Assembly (NCBI RefSeq): GCF_020297365.1
Contig: NZ_JAIXIG010000009.1
Location: forward strand, 1-64,000
DNA length: 64,000 nucleotides
Reading direction: 5' to 3'
DNA from: Curtobacterium oceanosedimentum
Lineage (GTDB): Bacteria; Actinomycetota; Actinomycetes; Actinomycetales; Microbacteriaceae
Shown piece by piece: positions 51,346-60,179 of this stretch (positions within the stretch are counted from its first letter, which is position 1; each line of letters opens with the position of its first letter). The notes beneath the pieces were generated by a model. It had not been told where the DNA came from. It ran no database searches and worked only from the letters and a program-made list of their open reading frames with translations. The position numbers and the translations under genes were made by a program.

Positions 51346-51433
51346 TTCTGGTCTTCGAGGACTTGGAACGGTCCAAGAAAAAAGACCAGCCCGCTTCCGC
51401 TCTTAGCCTCGCCCTGCGCGGCACCCTGATCGC

Positions 51434-51742
51434 ATGACTTATGTCCCTCCGGAGCCTCCAGAGCTCCGCCGCGAAGTCGGCTCTTCTCTCTCAAATCGAT
51501 GGCCGCCACCCTGGCAAGATGTCATCGAGTTGACCGCCCAATGCCTCGCAAACGCCTCAGATGGGGACCCAGCAGGGTGTCCCACTGCCTGGGAACAGTC
51601 GTCGTTGGCGCAACGGGAGGCCCTTCGTCGATTGGTCGTGCAGGTGCTCCAGGCCTACGCCGATGCCGACAGGCTTGCCGCCTCGCGGTATATCAGCGAA
51701 GAGGCAAACCACGAAGCGCTACGACACCGGGGCCAGCCATAA
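51434..51742 (+). CDS. Small hypothetical protein
   Basis: 102 residues, mostly helical after a Pro-rich start (MTYVPPEPPELRREVGSSLS). The core AQREALRRLVVQVLQAYADADRLAASRYISEEANHEAL looks protein-like. It lies 34 bases upstream of the antitoxin-like gene on the same strand and could be its partner, though it does not resemble RES or other known partner toxins. Confidence 0.5.
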   Translation: MTYVPPEPPELRREVGSSLSNRWPPPWQDVIELTAQCLANASDGDPAGCPTAWEQSSLAQREALRRLVVQVLQAYADADRLAASRYISEEANHEALRHRGQP

Positions 51743-51776
51743 CCGATACGCAAGACGAATAAGGACGGTTGACCGT

Positions 51777-52520
51777 ATGACGACACGTCTTCAGATCGCC
51801 CGAGCGCGGGCTCGCGTTGCCCTCGCCGAAAGGATGGGCGAGGAGTTGCCGGACAGCGTTCACAAACTCGCAGCGATGGACTTCGCAGACGCCGAACACA
51901 CTGCGGCAGCCGGCCGAGGTCGCGAAGACCGCCAGCGGCCGTGGCGCGGAGACCTGGCACCCTTGCTGGGTGTTCACGGCGCGGGTCACGACTTCGGGCG
52001 CTCACCAGAGTTGGAGCACCCGCGGGACGCCCAGGGGCTAGAGCATCGCGAAGAGCAGGCGATCCTCGAGTCCCTTCCTTGGACGCATGAGCAATACGAA
52101 GCAGCAAGGACTTCCGTGGCGCGTGGCGACCTTGACGCGCTCGAACGCAGTGTCAGGCAGAGCGCGCTGAACGCCGCAATCACCTTCGCGGAGGCATCCG
52201 ACTGGCTGGAGATGGGGACTGCGCGGATACTTGCGCGACTCGCGTCAGGGGACTTGTTCGCATTCGTCGCGGACGACGAGTTACTGTTCCCGGCGTGGCA
52301 GTTTACGGACGACCCCGACCGCCCGGTCTTAAATCAGCTGTCGACCTTGATCGAAGCATTTGATGCTGACATGCACCCAGCGTCGATCCTTGGCTTCATG
52401 ACGACACCGCACTCCTCCACACGAATCGACGGCATCCGGAGCACCCCTGTCCAATGGCTCGCCGGGGGGCATCCGATTCAGCCCTTGGTTGAGATACTTG
52501 GGGCCAGGCGCCTGATGTGA
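51777..52520 (+). CDS. Protein with MbcA/ParS-type antitoxin C-terminal domain
   Basis: 247 residues. The C-terminal third (LLFPAWQFTDDPDRPVLNQLSTLIEAF, SILGFMTTPHSSTRIDGIRSTPVQWLAGG) follows the DUF2384/Xre-MbcA-ParS toxin-binding pattern (PxWQF, FL/M-x-TP, PxxxLxxG). The middle has a helical segment with ALNAAITFAEASDWLEMGTARILARLASGDLFAF, probably the helix-turn-helix part. No RES-domain toxin follows; downstream DNA is degenerate. The N-terminal 90 residues match nothing I know. Confidence 0.6.
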   Translation: MTTRLQIARARARVALAERMGEELPDSVHKLAAMDFADAEHTAAAGRGREDRQRPWRGDLAPLLGVHGAGHDFGRSPELEHPRDAQGLEHREEQAILESLPWTHEQYEAARTSVARGDLDALERSVRQSALNAAITFAEASDWLEMGTARILARLASGDLFAFVADDELLFPAWQFTDDPDRPVLNQLSTLIEAFDADMHPASILGFMTTPHSSTRIDGIRSTPVQWLAGGHPIQPLVEILGARRLM

Positions 52521-53186
52521 CAGCAGTCGCGTGACCTCGGGACGAATGTCCGCGGTTCGACGGCCATAGGAATTCTTATCACGCTGATCGGGATCACGGT
52601 GGTGGTCATGCAGTCAAGCTGTCGCGCCTACGGTCAAAGCCCACCCGCGCTGATGCGTTGGCGAGTCCCGGCATCGACGCAGCCCGCGCTGAGCTGCAGG
52701 AAGCGATCCCTCCTGCGCGAAGCCCGTTCGGAGGCCTGGCGACAAAGGCGATGCTTCCTTCGAACCGGCCGGTGAGGCCTTTCCGCCTGCAGGCTGCTCG
52801 CGGCCGCTCTGGACAACCTGCCGATCACCGAGGTGTTCACATGGCAGACCCACTCGGTCAACCGCGGAATGGTGTCCGTGCTCGGACGCCGCGGGTACGA
52901 CCCGATAGCGGACGACATCGAGAGCCAGGCCCGCACGTCCCCGAAGCGGGGCGACGGCGTCTCCGACACTGCCCGAAAGATGGCGGCATGCTTGGAGAAA
53001 AGCCGCATCGGCAGGTGGGTGACCCACTCGGCGGCAACCTGGCCGGAAGTGTCGCCCGCAGTTAAGCACACTGACTCCGGCCCCCCGAGTACGACGGAAG
53101 TCGGCCGCCCCGAAGGACGGCCGGCCTTCGTCATGTCCCGGCGGCTTGTGGCCGCCCGGAGGTCAGCTCAGGTCGACAGAGCACGG
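52521..53186. other. Degenerate region, no intact gene
   Basis: A plus-strand reading (LPITEVFTWQTHSVNRGMVSVLGRRGY, around 52820-52900) looks like a fragment of a larger protein but has no start or domain context. An imperfect hairpin at 53093-53132 probably terminates the SIR2/STAND gene. Confidence 0.4.
53093..53132 (-). terminator. Probable terminator of the SIR2/STAND gene
   Basis: Imperfect inverted repeat with arms around GACGGCCGG, 54 bases after the stop at 53187. Confidence 0.4.
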
Positions 53187-56100
53187 TCAGTTCAGGACAG
53201 TCAAAGCACGCTTAGGTCGACGCTCCTCCTGAAGACGGGCACGACGGAGATCCGCTTCAAAATTGTTCATTGCTGAATTGCGCTGTCCCACCGAGGAGAA
53301 ATCATAACGAGCATCAATGACATCCCTCAAGTACTGGCGAATGGTGCTACGCTGCGCCTCTGAGAGTCTCCCGTCCGTCACGAAGGCATATTCGGCAAAA
53401 CGCGCAAAAAACGTTGCTGAAAACCAACTTCGGACGGCCGCTTCGGAAAAGTCATCCAGCGTATCAACCCAAGAAGTCGAACCGCTCGCGAATAACGTCA
53501 AAGTCCGAAGGAGCGCAGCCCATTCCCCTAGGGAGCCGCCGTCGGCCTCGAACTTCATGAGAAGACGATCCAGAGTTGGTGAACTCAGACAGTAGCTCAA
53601 GCCACTGTAGGTGATGTACGACGGTACCATGCGGAGTAACGATTGCTTGAAGTTTTCGAACCGCTTTTCGGGGAAACCTGTCTTGTCGAAGATGCGACGT
53701 ACCGTCTCGTCGAGGTTTGGCAGCGCGAACAATTCAGCCTGATAAAGATCCATGAACATCACCCACGCCTCGAGGAGCTTGCCGAGATACTGTTGCTTTC
53801 GCTCCTGATCCCGAATTTCATCCGAGTCGCGCAACACTCGTGAGGCTAGGTCCACCACCAGCATAGCGACGCGCGCGGGCGGCAGGTCCTCGATTCGCGC
53901 CGTCAGAAACGTAGGGCGATCTGAGTCGTCGGAACCATCATAGTAGACGGTTCGTTCAGGCGCCCTATCGACCGCGTCGTCCGCAGGCGCCGCCTGCTCG
54001 TCGTCAACATCGGGAACGGTCGATTCGCGAAGCAATGCTTCGGGCGCTACACGCTTTCGTACACTGGACAGGATAGTTCCGGAAGGAGGCTGAATATTGA
54101 TTCGTCCGAGCTCAGTTTCGACAACATCGAGTACGTCCAAGTCATTGCGGGACATCGCCGCATACATGCGAACAATCGACGCTAGTTCCAGTGGCGAAGC
54201 GAAAATGAGCTGGCGGAAATCAGGATTACTCTTTGCCGCAATTCCGGCCAAGAGCTCGAGGTAGATACCACGTTGGAAACGCACCATGTTGCCAGGGCCG
54301 GTCGTGAGCACACGGCGCTGCTTGAGGTCATCCAAAACAACGTCGACCTCGTAGGACCACCCAAGTTCCTCGAAAAGCTCAGAAATCCATCCCGCCACGT
54401 CGGCATACGGGGCCTTATCTTCGCGAGCTTCAACGAGCTTCCTGGCAATCAATTCGATAACTACCCGCTTGTTCCGTAGACTCATCCTTGGCGCGGACGT
54501 CACACGAAGGAAGTCGGCGAATAGCAGGAGGTTCAGATACTCGTCAAGAACGGCAATCTCCGAATCCTGGTTCTTCAAAGTCTTGCCGCTGTTGAGAAGC
54601 TCCATGAGCAGGGTGATTGTAAACGGCGTCCGGGGCAGGTGCTTATCTCGGATGATGACCATCACCGTGCTGACGAATCGGCTCTCGCGTCCCGGCGCCA
54701 CACGTCTCGCTATTTCCGCGGCTTGCGCGTCGCTGAAACGCCCTAGGTAAACAACGTCAACGTCATGTATTCCCTTATCGGCGAGCTCTCGAACCACCTC
54801 CACGGTGTCTGATTGCTGCACGCCGATTATTTTCATCGTTGCGTCACTCTGGGCAATATCCGAAATAGCGCGGTCAAATCGCGCCGAGGCCTCGTACTTC
54901 AGATTATCCACCGCCAGGATAAGGTCATCCTGCCCCTCCCCCTTCGAAACACCCCAGTCCGAATAGATTGTCTGCACGGCCTTAGTGACTGGCCTCGGGC
55001 CCGCGCCGTAATACTTCGGGAGCAAGACGCCGTGAGTACCCGGTCGCTCGCGCACGGCCTGATGCAACACCCAGGCCAGCGCCGTTGTGACACCACTGTT
55101 TTCGCCACCCGCTACGACAAGCACCTTGCTATTCGCCACCAAGGAGACCATATTGATTGGCTCAACTTGACGGGATTCGGCTTCTATGACGCTATTGGTA
55201 GCGTACTGGTCATGTGGCTCGGGCAAGAAGATAGGAGGGATTACGAGGTCTTCAAACTTTTTTTCGTCCAGTACCTCGTTTTCTCGCCACAAGGTTGAAT
55301 TCTCACGCACCTGCCGAAGCAGGCGCTCCTCCCCCTTTGCTCGACGATCTACGTGGCCTACTCGAATCACTTCGGGCGCGATGGACCGAAGAAAGCCAGC
55401 AAGCTCATCGTACTGTTCGCCATATGAGACGTCGACAATCGCGTCCAATTCAGAACCGGGCCGAACATCCTCTGCTTTGCACAGCTTGAAGTGGGAGTAG
55501 GCCGCTGTCTGGTTGTCATCGGCAAATCTACTGACCATCGGCTCGAAGTTCGGGTCGTCTAGACCGCTTCCAAATCCAATGAACAAGAAGTTCCGCATCG
55601 AGAACGCCGCGTTCTGGATGGCTTGCGCCTTCGAGTCGTTGATTATGCGGTGATAGTCAACGTCATTGAAGATGACGCTGTCGGGGTCTCTGTAGATTCC
55701 GTGGAGATGGCCTACCGCGTTGGAGTTGTTCATCGCAATGTCGCGCATTATCGCAGGCTCCTTCCACGTTGCAGAGCTTCGACCCAGTGCCTGCTCGAGG
55801 ACGTCATCGTAGTTCGTGGTGAAAATCGGGACACCCAGGTCGGCAATCGCATCTGCGACAGCGTTTTCCTTGGGGTCCAGCGCTCCGATTGTCGTCGCAA
55901 GCCACCTGCCATACCGGTCATTTGTGGCGCGTCTAAGTTCTGAACGGATGTCGGTCGCCAGTGAGAGAAGGTCGTCGACACGAGGGTCATCAAGGAACAG
56001 GTCAAGCTTTGCCTGCATCAGCTTGCCGCGGCGGGCGTCCGACTGAATCACGTGATTGACACCGTGTTCCAGTAGACCGAGCCAGGAGCTCGTTGGCGCG

Positions 56101-56192
56101 TTGTTCGTGAGGGCGGAGGTGACACCGGTTCCGGTGACAACGACTAACTGGCGACGCTTCACTGCGTCCGCGAGCTTCTGCAAGGCGATCAT
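53187..56192 (-). CDS. SIR2/STAND-like NTPase, probable anti-phage defence protein
   Basis: 1001 residues. Residues 1-270 are a SIR2-type NAD-binding domain: TGTGVT at 20-25, FTTNYDDVLEQAL at 124-136, catalytic-type His in VGHLHGIY at 160-167, and FIGFGSGLDDPNF at 204-216. A P-loop-like segment VVAGGENSGVTTALAWV follows at about 359-375 with LILAVDN as the Walker B-like strand; the Walker A Lys is Val. The long helical C-terminal part resembles STAND sensor regions. SIR2-STAND proteins (for example Avs5-like) deplete NAD+ on phage sensing. Visibly lower GC than the chromosome, at the island end next to attR. Confidence 0.78.
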   Translation of the reverse strand: MIALQKLADAVKRRQLVVVTGTGVTSALTNNAPTSSWLGLLEHGVNHVIQSDARRGKLMQAKLDLFLDDPRVDDLLSLATDIRSELRRATNDRYGRWLATTIGALDPKENAVADAIADLGVPIFTTNYDDVLEQALGRSSATWKEPAIMRDIAMNNSNAVGHLHGIYRDPDSVIFNDVDYHRIINDSKAQAIQNAAFSMRNFLFIGFGSGLDDPNFEPMVSRFADDNQTAAYSHFKLCKAEDVRPGSELDAIVDVSYGEQYDELAGFLRSIAPEVIRVGHVDRRAKGEERLLRQVRENSTLWRENEVLDEKKFEDLVIPPIFLPEPHDQYATNSVIEAESRQVEPINMVSLVANSKVLVVAGGENSGVTTALAWVLHQAVRERPGTHGVLLPKYYGAGPRPVTKAVQTIYSDWGVSKGEGQDDLILAVDNLKYEASARFDRAISDIAQSDATMKIIGVQQSDTVEVVRELADKGIHDVDVVYLGRFSDAQAAEIARRVAPGRESRFVSTVMVIIRDKHLPRTPFTITLLMELLNSGKTLKNQDSEIAVLDEYLNLLLFADFLRVTSAPRMSLRNKRVVIELIARKLVEAREDKAPYADVAGWISELFEELGWSYEVDVVLDDLKQRRVLTTGPGNMVRFQRGIYLELLAGIAAKSNPDFRQLIFASPLELASIVRMYAAMSRNDLDVLDVVETELGRINIQPPSGTILSSVRKRVAPEALLRESTVPDVDDEQAAPADDAVDRAPERTVYYDGSDDSDRPTFLTARIEDLPPARVAMLVVDLASRVLRDSDEIRDQERKQQYLGKLLEAWVMFMDLYQAELFALPNLDETVRRIFDKTGFPEKRFENFKQSLLRMVPSYITYSGLSYCLSSPTLDRLLMKFEADGGSLGEWAALLRTLTLFASGSTSWVDTLDDFSEAAVRSWFSATFFARFAEYAFVTDGRLSEAQRSTIRQYLRDVIDARYDFSSVGQRNSAMNNFEADLRRARLQEERRPKRALTVLN

Positions 56193-56292
56193 GCCTCATG
56201 ATGGCGCATCACCTGATCGTTCGCTGCTCATGTGTCGCTCAGCGCGCCGTGCGGCTGGTGGGGGTTCTGTCGCTCAGGGGTATGCCTCAGTG

Positions 56293-56322
56293 CCACGGGC
56301 GCCGACGGCTACGCGCCCGTGG
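56293..56322. repeat. Inverted repeat near the island right end
   Basis: CCACGGGCGC (56293-56302) pairs perfectly with GCGCCCGTGG (56313-56322), 100 bases upstream of the SIR2 gene start. Confidence 0.6.
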
Positions 56323-56469
56323 TTCCCGACTCCTCCGCGAGCCGTCGCCACGCATGCTCCACACACGGAGCTGACTCCTGCGTGAGTTCGGGGAGACCTC
56401 GACTGTGCAGCACGAGACATCCTGAGCGAGATCTGCACCAAAGGCGCACCACGGGCACTCTCAGAAACA

Positions 56470-56499
56470 AGAAAACCCCCGCGTAAACGGGGGTTTTCT
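56470..56499 (-). terminator. Island-borne terminator for tRNA-Ser
   Basis: AGAAAACCCCC arms around an 8-base loop, followed on the minus strand by a T-rich tract; directly after the tRNA 3' end. It lies on the island side of the att repeat. Confidence 0.85.
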
Positions 56500-56500
56500 G

Positions 56501-56527
56501 TGGCGGTACCGGTGGGATTTGAACCCA
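56501..56527. repeat. attR: right attachment repeat in tRNA-Ser
   Basis: 27-base identity with 38974-39000; divergence begins at 56528 versus 39001. Confidence 0.9.
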
Positions 56528-56590
56528 CGGTGGAGTTGCCCCCACACATGTTTTCGAGACATGATCCTTCGGCCGCTCGGACACGGTACC
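56501..56590 (-). tRNA. tRNA-Ser(CGA)
   Basis: 90 bases, CCA-ended in the DNA. The acceptor stem GGTACCG/CGGTACC, a long variable arm (GTGTGGGGGCAACTCCAC region) and the TPsiC segment GGTTCAAATCC identify a class II tRNA. The anticodon loop CTCGAAA carries CGA (complement of 56554-56556), reading UCG. Its 3' 27 bases are the island attachment repeat; because integration reconstitutes the gene, function is kept. Confidence 0.95.
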
Positions 56591-56733
56591 GGGAAAGATC
56601 TTACACGATCCGAGAGGCACGCAACGCCACCCCTGGTCTGCTCACCCTCCACAAGCGGTCGCCCCCGGCGCTCTCCCCACACCCACAGCCGCCCCTCGCC
56701 GCCGCCACGACCGCGCGGCGTACCGTCCAGGGC

Positions 56734-57699
56734 ATGAGATCACGCACGCTCATCGCCCTCCTCACCTCGGTCGTCGGCAGCCTCGGCGTCGTCGGCGCGG
56801 CTGCTGTCGGTGCCCGGGCCGGCGTCCGCGGCCAGCGCGCCGCCGCCCAACGCGTCGTCGACATGCTCCCCATCCACGCGGACTGGTGGCGCGAACGGCA
56901 GCAGCACGAGGGGCAGTTGCTCTACGTCGCGATCGGCGACTCGGCCGCGCAGGGCGTCGGGGCGACCGCTCCCGGGCGCGGGTACGTCGGTCTGCTCGCC
57001 CGCCGCATCCGGCACCGTTCCCGCATGTCGGTCCGCGTCGTGAACCTGAGCGTCTCGGGATCGACGACGTGGGGCGCCAAGCGCGACCAGCTGCCGAAGC
57101 TCCGGCACCACTCTCCTGACATCTGCACGGTGTCCATCGGTGCGAACGACATCGCCGACTTCGCCCCGGACAAGTTCGAGCGCAACATCCGCGCGATCTA
57201 CGGAGCAGTGCCGTCGCACACGATCGTCGCCGAGCTGCCCTGCATGTTCGTGCCCGACCGTGAGCGCAAGGTGGCGGTCGCCAACGAGATCGTGCACCGC
57301 GTGGCCGCCGAGTTCGGGTTGACGGTGGCGCCGCTGCACACGATCACCAAGCGGGTGGGCCTGCGGCGGACGTTCTTCAACAGCTATGGCGACCTGTTCC
57401 ACCCGAACGACCGCGGCTACGAGATCTGGGCGAGCGCGTTCGAGCCGGCGGTCGACGCCCGGGTGGACACGGTCGCGACGATCCGCCAGTACCTGTCGGC
57501 GCGCGAGGCCGAGAACCTCGGGCGCGAGGCCGGTGCGGTCGCCAGCGCACGAGCAGAACAGGACACCGACGGGGCCGAGGCGCTCGACCACCCCTCGGGG
57601 CCTGGGCCGGTCGGCCGGCTGCGTCAGCGCATGACCGGTTCGATCGCGCTGCCCGACGGACCGGACGACCGTGCCGGTGATGTCGGCCGTACGCCCTAG
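56734..57699 (+). CDS. SGNH/GDSL hydrolase
   Basis: 321-residue esterase-type hydrolase with an N-terminal signal/anchor (IALLTSVVGSLGVVGAAAVG). The four blocks are present: AIGDSAAQG (Ser), LSVSGSTTWG (Gly), SIGANDIADF (Asn) and LFHPNDRGY (Asp/His). Likely deacylates an envelope lipid or polysaccharide. The C-terminal 60 residues are Asp/Ala/Gly-rich and probably disordered. First chromosomal gene right of the island; it ends 10 bases before radA, so the two may share a transcript. Confidence 0.9.
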   Translation: MRSRTLIALLTSVVGSLGVVGAAAVGARAGVRGQRAAAQRVVDMLPIHADWWRERQQHEGQLLYVAIGDSAAQGVGATAPGRGYVGLLARRIRHRSRMSVRVVNLSVSGSTTWGAKRDQLPKLRHHSPDICTVSIGANDIADFAPDKFERNIRAIYGAVPSHTIVAELPCMFVPDRERKVAVANEIVHRVAAEFGLTVAPLHTITKRVGLRRTFFNSYGDLFHPNDRGYEIWASAFEPAVDARVDTVATIRQYLSAREAENLGREAGAVASARAEQDTDGAEALDHPSGPGPVGRLRQRMTGSIALPDGPDDRAGDVGRTP

Positions 57700-57709
57700 C
57701 CTCGTCGTC

Positions 57710-59071
57710 ATGGCACGCCCGCAGTCCCTCTACCGTTGCACCGAGTGCGGCTGGACCAGCGTCAAGTGGGTCGGCCGGTGCGGTGAGTGCCAGACGTGGG
57801 GTTCCGTCGAGGACTCCTCGGCCGCGTCGGCGAGCACCCGCGGCACCGCGGCCGTCGCCGTGACCGGCGCACGGGCCGCTCGGCCGATCACGGAGGCCCG
57901 TGGCACGTCGGTGCAGCGCTGGCAGACCGGCATCGGCGAGTTCGACCGCGTGCTCGGCGGCGGTGTCGTGCCGGGCGCGGCGGTGCTGTTGAGCGGGGAG
58001 CCGGGCGTCGGCAAGTCGACCCTGCTGCTCGAGGTCGCGTCACGAGCGGCGGCATCGGGCAAGCGTGTCCTGTACGTCAGCGCCGAGGAGTCCGTCGACC
58101 AGGTCCGGCTGCGCGCGGAACGCACCGGGGCGATGCACGACGAGCTGTACCTGGCGAGCGAGGTCGACCTCGGGGTCATCATCGGGCAGATCGACCAGGT
58201 CCAGCCCGACCTGCTCATCGCGGACTCGGTGCAGACCATCTCGTCCAGCTCGATCGACGGCATCGCCGGTGGCACGTCACAGGTGCGCGAGGTCGCGTCG
58301 ACGCTGATCCGCATCGCGAAGGACCGCGCGCTCCCCGTCCTCATCGTCGGGCACGTCACCAAGGACGGCACGATCGCCGGGCCCCGGCTGCTGGAGCACC
58401 TGGTCGACGTCGTGTGCCACTTCGAGGGCGACCGGCAGACGGCGCTCCGCTTCGTCCGGGCGCTGAAGAACCGGTTCGGCCCGACCGACGAGGTCGGTTG
58501 CTTCGACATGGGCGGCGACGGCATCCACGAGGTCCCCGACCCGAGCGGCCTCTTCATGTCGAAGAACGCCACACCGGTCTCCGGCACGTGCGTCACGGTC
58601 GCGCTCGAGGGGCGTCGGGCCCTCCCGGTCGAGGTGCAGGCCCTCATCGTGCCGAGTTCGGCGCCGCAGCCGCGACGCGTCGTGAACGGTGTCGACTCGT
58701 CACGCGTCGCGATGCTGCTCGCCGTCCTCGAGCGTCGAGCGGGCCTGAAGCTCTCCGACGCAGACGTCTACGTGTCCACCGTGGGCGGCATGAAGCTCAC
58801 CGAGCCGGGCGCCGACCTCGCGATCGCACTGGCCTTGGCGAGCGCTGCGCGCGACCGCCCGTACCCGCACACGCTCGCGGCGGTCGGGGAGATCAGCCTC
58901 GCCGGCGAGATCCGACCGGCCACCGGCACCAAGCAGCGCGTGAACGAGGCGACTCGCCTGGGGTTCACCACCGTGCTCGGCTCTGATTCAGGGCACCTGC
59001 GCGAAGCCCTGCGCGTTGCGTTCTCGATGACGCAGTCCGCCCGCGAACGCGAGCTCGACCGCGCGTTCTGA
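57710..59071 (+). CDS. radA: DNA repair protein RadA
   Basis: 453-residue RadA, a RecA-like ATPase that drives branch migration during recombination. Domains: C4 zinc finger YRCTECGWTSVKWVGRCGEC at residues 8-27; RecA core with Walker A GEPGVGKST; RadA motif KNRFGPTDE; C-terminal Lon-like domain (LSDADVYVSTVGGMKLTEPGADLAIAL). Full length, all motifs intact. ATG at 57710. Confidence 0.97.
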   Translation: MARPQSLYRCTECGWTSVKWVGRCGECQTWGSVEDSSAASASTRGTAAVAVTGARAARPITEARGTSVQRWQTGIGEFDRVLGGGVVPGAAVLLSGEPGVGKSTLLLEVASRAAASGKRVLYVSAEESVDQVRLRAERTGAMHDELYLASEVDLGVIIGQIDQVQPDLLIADSVQTISSSSIDGIAGGTSQVREVASTLIRIAKDRALPVLIVGHVTKDGTIAGPRLLEHLVDVVCHFEGDRQTALRFVRALKNRFGPTDEVGCFDMGGDGIHEVPDPSGLFMSKNATPVSGTCVTVALEGRRALPVEVQALIVPSSAPQPRRVVNGVDSSRVAMLLAVLERRAGLKLSDADVYVSTVGGMKLTEPGADLAIALALASAARDRPYPHTLAAVGEISLAGEIRPATGTKQRVNEATRLGFTTVLGSDSGHLREALRVAFSMTQSARERELDRAF

Positions 59072-59075
59072 GGGT

Positions 59076-59459
59076 CTACGCGCGCAAAGCGGCCAGCAGG
59101 TCCTCGGGCGCGGCCTGCATGGTGTGCGGCCCCGCGATGTCGAAGAACACGCCCTCGAGCATGTCGAGGTGGGCGGCCAGGAACTCCTCGAGCCGCGGTC
59201 CGTCGTAGACCATGACCTGCCGGATCTTCTCGTCCGGGACCATCGCCGTGTAGGCGTCCGCCGACGAGAACAGCAGCAGGATGCGCTTGTCCGACCCCTC
59301 GCGGCCGAACACCCGTACCTGCATGTCCTTCTTGCCGGTGACGAGTCGGGGGACGATCACGATGTCGTTGCGCAGCGCGAACGCCACCGCAGCGACGTCC
59401 TGCTTCGCGAGGGCTTCCTCGAGCTGTTCGCTCCGGAAGCGCTGTTCCTTGTCTGCCAT
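59076..59459 (-). CDS. SseB-like protein
   Basis: 127 residues: EQLEEALAKQDVAAVAFALR, then VIVPRLVTGKKDMQVRVFG, ILLLFSSADAYTAM and QVMVYDGPRLEEFLAAH. The order resembles the SseB N-terminal domain found in many actinobacteria, of uncertain role. ATG at 59457-59459 chosen because upstream frame is not protein-like. Convergent with radA, four bases apart. Confidence 0.68.
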   Translation of the reverse strand: MADKEQRFRSEQLEEALAKQDVAAVAFALRNDIVIVPRLVTGKKDMQVRVFGREGSDKRILLLFSSADAYTAMVPDEKIRQVMVYDGPRLEEFLAAHLDMLEGVFFDIAGPHTMQAAPEDLLAALRA

Positions 59460-59738
59460 CAGCTCAATTCCACCAGATTTTCGTCGTTCCGGGACGCACG
59501 GGTAGCCAGTCAGCCCACAGCACGCTAGCCTGATGAAACCGCTTCGGCGGCGCTCAACGTCCGGGCGAGGTGGTTTACCCCTCAACCGGGCACCAGGGTC
59601 ACTGGCCGTCAGGTCTGACCCCGAACCCGTCCCGCCGGCACCTGCCCGCGTGGCGCATCACCCCCGTCGATGTCCGTCGGGGTCTCCGTCGGTGCGATCG
59701 CACCCTGGCGGAAGCAAGAAAGCTAAGGAAACGCCATC

Positions 59739-59948
59739 ATGGCATCTACCGGTACCGTCAAGTGGTTCAACAACGAAAAGGGCTTCGGCTTCATCGCCCC
59801 GGACGACGGCAGCGCTGACGTCTTCGCGCACTTCTCCGCGATCGCTGGCAACGGCTACAAGTCGCTCGAGGAGAACCAGAAGGTGGAGTTCGACATCACC
59901 GAGGGCCGCAAGGGCCCGCAGGCGGAGAACATCACCGTCCTCGGCTGA
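59739..59948 (+). CDS. cspA: Cold-shock protein
   Basis: 69-residue CSD protein with RNP1 KGFGFI and RNP2 VFAHFSAI, preceded by TVKWFN. RNA chaperone. Start ATG preceded by AAGGAAACGCCATC. A long untranslated stretch of about 200 bases upstream is usual for csp genes and probably mediates cold control. Terminated by the hairpin at 59962. Confidence 0.96.
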   Translation: MASTGTVKWFNNEKGFGFIAPDDGSADVFAHFSAIAGNGYKSLEENQKVEFDITEGRKGPQAENITVLG

Positions 59949-59961
59949 TCACATCAGCTTG

Positions 59962-59997
59962 AACAGGCCCCGTCGTCTCCGGACGACGGGGCCTGTT
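59962..59997 (+). terminator. Terminator of cspA
   Basis: 16-bp perfect arms AACAGGCCCCGTCGTC with a TCCG loop, 13 bases after the stop, followed by TGCTGTT. Confidence 0.85.
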
Positions 59998-60179
59998 GCT
60001 GTTCCCGGCGCCCTCACCCGGCGCCCCGCACAACCGAAGTCACGCCGAACCACGTGAACGCGCGGCGCCGATGCACTTCGGTTAAGCGAACCGCATCGGA
60101 ACCGCCCACCGGCCACCGCCAACAACGAACCGCGCCCGGCAACCAAAAAGCAGAACCAGCGGCAGCAGCCGCACCACCC

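Larger units (their letters stand above)
38974..56500. mobile_element. Integrative genomic island in tRNA-Ser(CGA)
   Basis: 17.5-kb element between a 27-bp copy of the tRNA-Ser 3' end (38974-39000) and the intact tRNA gene (56501-56590). Contents: tyrosine integrase and excisionase, antitoxin-like orphans, small MAKS proteins, GIY-YIG-like nuclease, SIR2/STAND-like gene, pseudogenes and long non-coding repeats. No conjugation or phage structural genes are seen, so it is a cargo/defence island perhaps mobilised in trans. Integrase lies mid-element rather than at an end. Confidence 0.85.

Noticed and set aside
52833-53276. 147-residue plus-strand frame with a GNAT-like fragment
   Set aside because: Only a short piece looks protein-like, no start or catalytic region, and it overlaps the SIR2/STAND terminator; treated as degenerate DNA.
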